Shown in pieces: positions 1 to 4,674 of a stretch of 7,455 nt of DNA. The first letter of the stretch is position 1. The number at the start of each line of letters is the position of its first letter. A program made the position numbers and the translations under genes. Source of the DNA: an uncultured Bacillota bacterium (GTDB lineage Bacteria; Bacillota_I; Bacilli_A; RF39; UBA660); assembly GCA_947176475.1 (NCBI GenBank), contig CAMWQX010000046.1, positions 1 to 7,455 on the forward strand, written 5' to 3'. The notes under the pieces were generated by a model. The model was not told where the DNA came from. It worked only from the letters and a program-made list of their open reading frames with translations, and did not search any database.

Positions 1-815
1 AAGTAATGTTAGATTCGGATTTAGCTAAATTATATGAATGTGCAAATGGTACTAAGACAATCAATCAGGCTGTAAAAAGACATGAAGATAGGTTTCCAGA
101 AGATTTTTACTTTCAATTGACTTTTGAAGAGATTTCTAACTTGAAGTCCCAAGTTGGGACTTCAAGTTGGAGTGATTATGGTGGTGTTAGAAAGCTTCCG
201 TATGCATTTACAGAACAGGGAGTTGCTATGCTTGCCACAGTGCTAAGAACTAATATTGCATCGGAGATGAGTGTTTTAATTATGAGAGCCTTTGTAGCAA
301 TGCGTAAGTATATATCCCATAATCTAATTGAACAGAAATATATTAACAATTTAGTATTAGAAGATCATGGAAAGATTCAAATATTGGAAAGTACATTAGA
401 AAAGTTTGAAGAAAAACGAAAGACAAATGAAATATATTTTAATGGACAGATATATGATGCATATTTTAAAATACAAGAAATATTTAATCAGGCAAAGAAA
501 AGCTTAATAATAATTGATGCGTATGCAGATAATACTATTCTAGATATTATTAAAAGATTAGATGTTAATGTAACAATTATTACAAGAGAGAATAACCTCT
601 TAACCAAGCAAGATATTGTGAAATACAATAAGCAATATAATAATTTAGTAGTTAAATATGATAATACATTTCATGATAGATATTTCATTTTGGATGAAGA
701 AGTCTTATATCATTGTGGAGCTAGTATAAATAGAATAGGGTATAAGACATTCTCTATTACTTTAGTGAGCGATAAAGAAATGTGTTTAGTACTAATGAAA
801 AAAATAAAAAGTTGA
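1..815 (+). CDS. ORF6N-domain DNA-binding protein with PLD-like C-terminal domain (5' end outside window)
   Basis: The frame is open to the left edge, and a Val codon precedes the ATG at 6. ORF6N proteins normally read (K/Q)VMLDSDLAKLY here, so this Met is probably internal and roughly 15-20 residues are missing. Numbering from that Met, residues 1-101 form the ORF6N domain, a DNA-binding module of phage antirepressor-like proteins: MLDSDLAKLY, RFPEDFYFQL, LPYAFTEQGVAML. Residues 112-143 are charged and helical, probably a coiled-coil linker. Residues 143-269 resemble the PLD-like domain often fused to ORF6N: IYFNGQIYDAY, a beta strand SLIIIDAY, then F-H223-D-R225-YFIL-D230 and YHCGASINRIG. 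The single HxRx4D motif is an HKD variant with Arg for Lys, so nuclease activity is uncertain. Likely a mobile-DNA-associated regulator. The TGA stop at 813-815 lies 64 nt before spoVS. Alanine codon use differs from neighbours (GCA 7 of 14). Confidence 0.87.
   Translation, partial: VMLDSDLAKLYECANGTKTINQAVKRHEDRFPEDFYFQLTFEEISNLKSQVGTSSWSDYGGVRKLPYAFTEQGVAMLATVLRTNIASEMSVLIMRAFVAMRKYISHNLIEQKYINNLVLEDHGKIQILESTLEKFEEKRKTNEIYFNGQIYDAYFKIQEIFNQAKKSLIIIDAYADNTILDIIKRLDVNVTIITRENNLLTKQDIVKYNKQYNNLVVKYDNTFHDRYFILDEEVLYHCGASINRIGYKTFSITLVSDKEMCLVLMKKIKS
138..168. repeat. Perfect 31-nt palindrome inside the ORF6N gene
   Basis: Two 15-nt arms, AACTTGAAGTCCCAA (138-152) and TTGGGACTTCAAGTT (154-168), are exact reverse complements around a single G at 153. 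In RNA they can form a stem of about 13 bp (138-150 with 156-168) and a 5-nt loop. The palindrome lies wholly within the coding frame and encodes residues NLKSQVGTSS of the ORF6N domain. It is not followed by a T-run, so it is not an intrinsic terminator. Its role is unknown. Confidence 0.95.
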
Positions 816-828
816 ACTAAAATGACCG

Positions 829-857
829 TTAATATTTTATCTAATTCTTCATATAAT
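829..857 (+). promoter_or_regulatory. Candidate promoter of spoVS
   Basis: TTAATA (829-834, 4 of 6 matches to the -35 consensus), a 17-nt spacer and a perfect TATAAT (852-857) lie just upstream of spoVS. The predicted transcript would start near 864, directly at the ribosome binding site. I see no clear sigma-H element, although spoVS of Bacillus subtilis is sigma-H dependent. The region is very AT-rich, so this is a moderate call. Confidence 0.4.
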
Positions 858-864
858 TTCTTAG

Positions 865-870
865 AAAGGA
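865..870 (+). promoter_or_regulatory. Ribosome binding site of spoVS, decides the start
   Basis: AAAGGA ends 9 nt before the ATG at 880 but only 3 nt before the earlier in-frame ATG at 874. The spacing and the family N-terminus (MEILKVS) both favour 880. Confidence 0.7.
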
Positions 871-879
871 AAAATGATT

Positions 880-1140
880 ATGGAAATATTAAAAGTATCT
901 AGTAAATCTAATCCAAGTAAGGTTGCTGGAGCTATAGCTAATGTATTTAGAAATTATGGAAGTGTTGAGGTACAAACTGTTGGAGCGGGAAGCTTAAATC
1001 AAGCTATTAAAGCCATTTGTATTGCTCGTGGATTTGTAGCTCCTTCAGGTAAAAATTTGATTGTTATACCAGCTTTTTCGGATATTACCATTGATGGTGA
1101 AGAAAAAACTGCTATTAAACTTATTGTTGAGGCTAGATAA
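880..1140 (+). CDS. spoVS: Stage V sporulation protein S (SpoVS)
   Basis: This is a small cytoplasmic protein with an Alba-like fold. In Bacillus its loss or overexpression alters progression at the spore coat/stage V step and septation. The molecular activity is not settled, though nucleic-acid binding is suspected from the fold. Nearly every family-conserved stretch is present: MEILKVSSKS, KVAGAIANV, VGAGSLNQAIKA, IARGFVAPSG, IPAFSDI, DGEEKTAIKLIVE. Starting at ATG 880 gives 86 residues, the family length. An in-frame ATG at 874 would add only Met-Ile and sits too close to the ribosome binding site. In Bacillus the gene follows rny and ymdB; here the upstream neighbour is an ORF6N gene on the same strand. 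A weak hairpin overlaps its stop codon. Identification is essentially certain from sequence; its role in this organism is inferred from the family. Confidence 0.97.
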   Translation: MEILKVSSKSNPSKVAGAIANVFRNYGSVEVQTVGAGSLNQAIKAICIARGFVAPSGKNLIVIPAFSDITIDGEEKTAIKLIVEAR

Positions 1141-1155
1141 GCCTCCTTTTAATTT
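1129..1155 (+). terminator. Probable weak intrinsic terminator after spoVS
   Basis: GAGGCT (1129-1134) pairs with AGCCTC (1140-1145) around a 5-nt loop, followed by CTTTTAATTT. The 6-bp stem overlaps the spoVS stop codon, and the T-rich tail reaches the -35 box of the next promoter. The short stem and interrupted T-run suggest partial termination. Confidence 0.55.
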
Positions 1156-1182
1156 GCCATTTTCCTATGATTATGCTATAAT
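1154..1182 (+). promoter_or_regulatory. Strong sigma-A-type promoter with extended -10
   Basis: TTGCCA (1154-1159) and TATAAT (1177-1182) are separated by 17 nt, and a TG at 1174-1175 makes an extended -10 (TGCTATAAT). The predicted start is near 1189, giving a leader of about 18 nt that holds AAAGGGG (1194-1200) ahead of the ATG at 1207. This is the best consensus promoter in the window along with the one at 6371-6399. Confidence 0.85.
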
Positions 1183-1206
1183 ACACAGCAATGAAAGGGG
1201 TATATT

Positions 1207-1527
1207 ATGGCAAATAATTATGATTTAAAATATGATTCAATGGAAATAAATAATGATACAGTTCTTGGATATGATGATATTGAGATTAAATCAAATCCCA
1301 CCCTTCAACAATATTACTTTTTAGTAATTGGATTTGATGCTTCCGAAAATATTGTATATTATGACATGTTTTCCGGTTTAAGAGTCACAAAAGAAGAATT
1401 GGAAGGATTTATCCATATGGATAAATCAAAAGTATTAGAAGAGGGAAAAAGTTATCGAGTTGGTGACTTAAGACCATTATACGATACTATGACAGAAGCT
1501 AAAGTAAATCATACTTTTAATCAATAA
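1207..1527 (+). CDS. Hypothetical protein, 106 aa
   Basis: I do not recognise a family. The reading frame is convincing: AAAGGGG sits 6 nt before the ATG, a near-consensus promoter lies just upstream, and a strong hairpin terminator follows the TAA. The protein is acidic and soluble, with no signal peptide or membrane segment. The middle (about residues 36-58) alternates hydrophobic and polar residues in a beta-strand style: QQYYFLVIGFDAS, then NIVYYDMFSGLRV. It is followed by a helical TKEELEGFI and a strand-like SYRVGDLRPLYD. This suggests a small compact alpha/beta domain. It is transcribed alone, between spoVS and the convergent CapA-like gene, so context gives no functional clue. No function is assigned. 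Confidence 0.8.
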   Translation: MANNYDLKYDSMEINNDTVLGYDDIEIKSNPTLQQYYFLVIGFDASENIVYYDMFSGLRVTKEELEGFIHMDKSKVLEEGKSYRVGDLRPLYDTMTEAKVNHTFNQ

Positions 1528-1556
1528 AAAAAGGCGGTTAATTAACCGTCTTTTTA
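1528..1556. terminator. Bidirectional intrinsic terminator between convergent genes
   Basis: GGCGGTT (1533-1539) pairs with AACCGTC (1544-1550), with one G-T wobble and an AATT loop. A-run 1526-1532 and T-run 1551-1555 flank the stem, so it can act as a Rho-independent terminator on both strands: for the 106-aa gene on + and for the CapA-like gene on -, whose stop codon is at 1554-1556. Confidence 0.9.
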
Positions 1557-2777
1557 TTTTCTAAATTCTTCACTTATTACTTCTTTATACATGTTTTCAA
1601 CAAAACTCTTTGTAAAATTACTTCCATATCTATAATGCGATTTTTCTAAGTCATCGGTATATTTACTCATTGGAACTAATTTAAAGTTCTTCATATCTTT
1701 ATCATAGTAATTAATGATCGGTTCTGTTTTGATATCTCCAATAGATATCTTTTTATCATCTTTAGTTATCTTTAACGTTGAAAGCAATCCAAATTGATAA
1801 GCATTATCAAATTTTTCTCCTGTTCTTTCGACATCATCATCTGCTGAAGTAAAATTACCTAGTGCATAATATACTAATGTTTTCTTTTCATTTCCTACAT
1901 ATTTTATAGGTTGAATAGCATGGGCATGATTTCCCACTACGATATCAACACCTAAACTGTTTAAGTAATTAGCCATTGATTCTTGTTCACTATTAGGAGT
2001 ATTGGTGAATTCTGTACCCCAATGAATTAATACTATTGTTACATCTGTTGCTTTTTTAGTTCTTTCAACATCTGCCTTAATCTTCGCTTTCATAGTGTCA
2101 TCAACTAATTTAGTATTTTGATCTCTATAAAGATTAACGCGGAATCTATTTTCAATTTTCATTTTTGAATTAGTTCCTAAAGTATAAGCAAGGAATCCAA
2201 TTTTTATTCCATTAACTTCTAGTGACTGAACTTTCTCACGATCACTTTCTTGTTTAAAAGTTCCAACTGTCATAATGTTTGAATTATTTTTAAAGAAATC
2301 TATTGTCGAATTAACTCCATCAAGAGATCTATCATAAGCATGATTATTTGCTGTTGATAGTACTTCAATACTTTGATTAGCTATTAACTTACCAACTGTT
2401 TGTGGAGCACAGAAACTATAACCAGATCCTGAAGTCTCTAACTTATCATTACCAATTACTACTTCCATATTGCCAACTGTAATATCATCATCTTTGAAAT
2501 ATGGATTAACTAATTCGAAATAATTAGACTTTTCTATATCATTAGTAGCATTATAAAATGGTTGTTCAAATAATAAATCTCCAATAAAAGTTAATTTAGC
2601 TTCGCTTTTTTTGGCTTGTTCTTGTTCCTTAGCAGTAGTAGTTGTTTTCTCAGTTGTTTTTGGTTCATTATTATTTTCTTTTTTTTGCGTATTTCCTGAC
2701 GATTTAAAACAAACGAATCCCACAATGAAACACAAAATAATCGCTATCATTATTCCAATATAGCCTTTTTTATTCAT
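1554..2777 (-). CDS. CapA-family (PGA_cap) membrane-anchored metallophosphatase-like protein
   Basis: This 407-aa protein begins with a Lys-flanked hydrophobic segment (about residues 6-24), an uncleaved anchor or signal peptide. A low-complexity Thr/Lys/Glu linker (about 30-60) follows, so the main domain should lie outside the membrane. The domain shows the CapA/PGA_cap metallophosphoesterase motif series: GDLLF (66-70), GNMEVVIG (102-109), TANNHAYD (143-150), HWGTE (252-256), GNHAHAIQP (282-290) and ALGNF (305-309). The Asp, Asn and His residues of these motifs are the expected metal ligands. CapA of Bacillus anthracis acts in poly-gamma-glutamate capsule export, but lone family members are widespread and their substrate is generally unknown. 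No capB, capC or capE neighbour is visible, so a capsule role is not claimed. The GTG three codons upstream overlaps the ribosome binding site; ATG at 2777 is preferred. It is monocistronic and divergent from recX. Confidence 0.92.
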   Translation of the reverse strand: MNKKGYIGIMIAIILCFIVGFVCFKSSGNTQKKENNNEPKTTEKTTTTAKEQEQAKKSEAKLTFIGDLLFEQPFYNATNDIEKSNYFELVNPYFKDDDITVGNMEVVIGNDKLETSGSGYSFCAPQTVGKLIANQSIEVLSTANNHAYDRSLDGVNSTIDFFKNNSNIMTVGTFKQESDREKVQSLEVNGIKIGFLAYTLGTNSKMKIENRFRVNLYRDQNTKLVDDTMKAKIKADVERTKKATDVTIVLIHWGTEFTNTPNSEQESMANYLNSLGVDIVVGNHAHAIQPIKYVGNEKKTLVYYALGNFTSADDDVERTGEKFDNAYQFGLLSTLKITKDDKKISIGDIKTEPIINYYDKDMKNFKLVPMSKYTDDLEKSHYRYGSNFTKSFVENMYKEVISEEFRK

Positions 2778-2781
2778 AATT

Positions 2782-2788
2782 CTCACCT
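2782..2788 (-). promoter_or_regulatory. Ribosome binding site of the CapA-like gene, decides the start
   Basis: On the minus strand AGGTGAG occupies 2788-2782 and is followed by AATT and the ATG at 2777-2775. The longer frame begins with the GTG embedded in this Shine-Dalgarno sequence, so that GTG is not a credible start. I found no convincing -35/-10 pair for this gene; TATTAT at 2801-2796 is a weak -10 candidate. Confidence 0.75.
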
Positions 2789-2854
2789 ATAATTAATAAT
2801 ACCACAATATTTGGTCATAAAAAAGATATTAATGATAAATTTTGACTAATTATG

Positions 2855-2863
2855 TGCTATAAT
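2855..2863 (+). promoter_or_regulatory. Extended -10 promoter of the recX operon
   Basis: TGCTATAAT gives a perfect TATAAT at 2858-2863 with a TG one base upstream. No good -35 lies at the usual 16-18 nt; a TTGACT at 2842-2847 is only 10 nt away and cannot pair with it. Transcription would start near 2870, immediately before the AGGAGGG ribosome binding site (2871-2877). This placement also argues that the in-frame ATG at 2852 lies upstream of the transcript. Confidence 0.65.
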
Positions 2864-2870
2864 TCAAGTA

Positions 2871-2877
2871 AGGAGGG
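2871..2877 (+). promoter_or_regulatory. Ribosome binding site of recX, decides the start
   Basis: AGGAGGG, a near-perfect Shine-Dalgarno sequence, ends 4 nt before the ATG at 2882. It rules out the in-frame ATG at 2852, which would add ten residues encoded by promoter and ribosome binding site sequence. Confidence 0.9.
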
Positions 2878-2881
2878 CATT

Positions 2882-3640
2882 ATGAAAATACAAAAATATT
2901 CTAAAGATAAAAGCAATCAATATAAAGTAACAATCGATGATTGTGAGTATGCTATTTATGATGATGTAATCATTAAATTTGGCCTTTTATTAAAAAAAGA
3001 TATTAGTGCATCTGACTTAAAGGAAATACTCAAATATAATGATGAATTGGATAGTTACTATTTATCTATAAAATATATAACTAAGAAGTTGAGAAGCGAA
3101 AAAGAAATCTATGAGTATTTAAAGAAAAAAGAAGTAAGCGAAAATGTTATTGAAAATACTATTGCCAAATTAAGAGAAAATAAATTTTTAGATGATGATA
3201 TATACTTAAAAGCTTATATTAATGATCAGTTGACTTTATCTAATAATGGGCCTAAAAAGATTGCTAAAAATCTCGTCACTTTAGGTTTAGATGAAAGTCT
3301 TATAAATAATGCCTTAAATAATATTGATGTTTCCCTTTGGGAAGAAAAAATTGACAAATATGTTAGCAAAAAAGTTAATGCCAATCATAATTCTTCCGTA
3401 AAGATGTTAAAGATGAAAATTGTTAATGATCTAGTAAATTTAGGTTATGATAAAGAGATGATTATGCCTATCATAAATCGCTATGATATTGATGACCATG
3501 AAGTTTTCATGCATGAATATGAAAAAGCCAAAAGACAATTAGAAAAAAAATATGAAGGATATGAACTAGAAAAAAAGATTAGAGAAAAACTATATCGCAA
3601 GGGATTTTACTATAGCAAGGAGGATTTTTATGAAGAATAA
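2882..3640 (+). CDS. recX: Regulatory protein RecX
   Basis: RecX binds RecA filaments in the cytoplasm and modulates, usually inhibits, RecA recombinase and LexA co-protease activity. At 252 aa it has the length typical of Gram-positive RecX. Residues 1-45 form the N-terminal extension of this group. The core tandem three-helix repeats follow: KYITKKLRSEKEIYEYL (64-80), IENTIAKLREN, then KFLDDDIYLKAYIND (101-115), which carries the family LDD-x-x-Y/A pattern. Next is NNGPKKIAKNL (121-131), matching the conserved GP-x-x-I motif. The C-terminal third (about 150-252) repeats the helical pattern and ends with IREKLYRKGF. It is first in a three-gene unit: its last 11 nt overlap the next gene, implying translational coupling. 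No LexA box (GAAC-N4-GTTC) is seen upstream, so SOS control is not indicated. recA is not in the window. Confidence 0.93.
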   Translation: MKIQKYSKDKSNQYKVTIDDCEYAIYDDVIIKFGLLLKKDISASDLKEILKYNDELDSYYLSIKYITKKLRSEKEIYEYLKKKEVSENVIENTIAKLRENKFLDDDIYLKAYINDQLTLSNNGPKKIAKNLVTLGLDESLINNALNNIDVSLWEEKIDKYVSKKVNANHNSSVKMLKMKIVNDLVNLGYDKEMIMPIINRYDIDDHEVFMHEYEKAKRQLEKKYEGYELEKKIREKLYRKGFYYSKEDFYEE

Positions 3641-3959
3641 ATATCAAAGACTAAGTAAAGATGAAAAAAAACAAGCTCGCATCGATTTTAAACATAGTGA
3701 ATATAACCAAAATAAAATCTATGAAAAGGGCAATAGATTGAAAATATTTGGTATAATTGGCATGATTTATGCTGTTATAAATTTTGGCATCGATTTTCTC
3801 TATGATGGGGATATATGGAACTTTATCTTAGATGCTGCCCTCTTAATTTTTTGTCTTGTTGCCTTTATTGTCATTGGCGATATTCTCGATAAACAAATTA
3901 ATAAATACTTAATCGAAAGAGATAAACCAGCAAATAATAATAAGAAGAAAAATAGATAG
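3630..3959 (+). CDS. Small two-helix membrane protein, 109 aa, unknown function
   Basis: I do not recognise a family. The gene starts inside the end of recX (11-nt overlap) behind AGGAGG at 3618-3623 with a 6-nt spacer, so it is clearly translated and coupled to recX. The protein has a charged cytoplasmic-type N-terminus (residues 1-37, many Lys). Two hydrophobic segments follow (about 38-58, IFGIIGMIYAVINFGIDF, and about 63-83, WNFILDAALLIFCLVAFIVI), separated by a tight acidic turn (YDGD). The C-terminal tail is Lys/Asn-rich (about 84-109). The positive-inside rule predicts both ends in the cytoplasm. It ends with TAG, 11 nt before the NrtR-like gene. A reading frame on the opposite strand at 3800-4042 is its shadow. 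Function is unknown; the position suggests a link to recX or to the regulator only by co-transcription. Confidence 0.82.
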   Translation: MKNKYQRLSKDEKKQARIDFKHSEYNQNKIYEKGNRLKIFGIIGMIYAVINFGIDFLYDGDIWNFILDAALLIFCLVAFIVIGDILDKQINKYLIERDKPANNNKKKNR

Positions 3960-3970
3960 TAGGTAAGTTT

Positions 3971-4645
3971 ATGGAAGTAAATAATCCACTTTATAAAAAT
4001 CAAGGAATACACGTAATATCTAGTATATTTACCGTTGATCATGGAGTAGTTAAAGTCCTTTTAATAAAGCGTAAAAATAATCCTTTTAAAGATAAATGGG
4101 CTTTAGTTGGTGGTGCTTTATATAATAATGAAGACATAGACAGTGGTTTAAAAAGGGAAGTTAGAGAAAAAACGGGAATTGATAATATTGATTTATCTTT
4201 AGTTAATGTTCATGGACGTGTAGATAGAAGTCCCGTCATGCGTATGGTTGCCGTTTCATACCTTGGGGTAATTGATATCAATAAAGCTAATTTCGTAAGA
4301 GAAACTCTTAAAACTAGTGATGCCGCCTTTGTTGATGTAAAAAAGGTTACTGATCTAGCTTATGATCATGAAGAAATTCTTGCAAGTTCTCTTGATGCCT
4401 TAAAGAAAAAAATCGTTAATAGCAATATCTTAGCTAGCTTATTTCCCAACTGTTTTACAATGCCAGAACTTCAAAAGACTTATGAAGCCATTCTTGAAGT
4501 TACATTAGATCGAAGAAACTTTAGACGTAAATTATTAAGCTTAGATTTGGTCGAAGATACTGGTGAATTTGCTAACTTTGATGGTAAAAAACCGGCTAAG
4601 TTATATCGCTTCAAAGATAAAATTGATAATATTGACGTATTTTAA
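3971..4645 (+). CDS. NrtR-like transcriptional regulator: Nudix domain plus winged helix
   Basis: This 224-aa protein has the NrtR (COG4111) architecture. Residues 10-150 are a Nudix fold. The Nudix box can be read from G48 through E54, R62, E63, E66 and G69, but the second Glu of the REUxEE core is Lys67, so a metal ligand is lost. Residues about 153-215 are the NrtR winged helix: LFPNCFTMPELQKTYEAIL, then LDRRNFRRKLLSLDLVE and KPAKLYRF. NrtR proteins repress NAD biosynthesis or related sugar/nucleotide genes and release DNA on binding ADP-ribose-type metabolites, often with a catalytically dead Nudix domain. Lys67 fits a sensor rather than an enzyme, but residual hydrolase activity cannot be excluded. 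AGG at 3961-3963 is 7 nt from the ATG. It is the last gene of the recX operon, and no NAD gene is visible, so targets lie elsewhere. Many pipelines would call it simply a Nudix hydrolase. Confidence 0.9.
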   Translation: MEVNNPLYKNQGIHVISSIFTVDHGVVKVLLIKRKNNPFKDKWALVGGALYNNEDIDSGLKREVREKTGIDNIDLSLVNVHGRVDRSPVMRMVAVSYLGVIDINKANFVRETLKTSDAAFVDVKKVTDLAYDHEEILASSLDALKKKIVNSNILASLFPNCFTMPELQKTYEAILEVTLDRRNFRRKLLSLDLVEDTGEFANFDGKKPAKLYRFKDKIDNIDVF

Positions 4646-4674
4646 AACACCTTATTCAGGTGTTTTATTTATTT
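4644..4674. terminator. Bidirectional intrinsic terminator after the recX operon
   Basis: AAAACACCT (4644-4652) and AGGTGTTTT (4658-4666) form a perfect 9-bp stem with the loop TATTC, followed by ATTTATTTATTTG. It begins inside the stop codon of the NrtR-like gene. The flanking A and T runs also allow it to end the convergent gene on the minus strand, whose stop codon is at 4669-4671. Confidence 0.85.

Noticed and set aside
818..839. TAAAAT/ATTTTA inverted repeat after the ORF6N gene
   Set aside because: The stem has only A-T pairs and no following T-run, so it is not a credible terminator.
2778..2786. GTG start for the CapA-like gene
   Set aside because: The GTG is inside the AGGTGAG Shine-Dalgarno sequence of the ATG at 2777. 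The same situation rejects GTG 6348 for the 556-aa gene.
2842..2863. TTGACT plus TATAAT as a standard promoter
   Set aside because: The spacer is only 10 nt. The extended -10 alone is the better explanation.
2852..2881. N-terminal extension of recX from ATG 2852
   Set aside because: The ten extra codons are made of the TATAAT box and the AGGAGGG ribosome binding site, so they are upstream of the transcript and not coding.
2787..2881. LexA-type operator upstream of recX
   Set aside because: No GAAC-N4-GTTC palindrome is present. The GGTCA...TTGAC inverted repeat (about 2812-2847) is imperfect and AT-rich.
3800..4042. 80-aa minus-strand reading frame
   Set aside because: It lies antisense to the 109-aa membrane protein and the start of the NrtR-like gene. 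It has no ribosome binding site, and its hydrophobicity is the mirror of AT-rich coding sequence.
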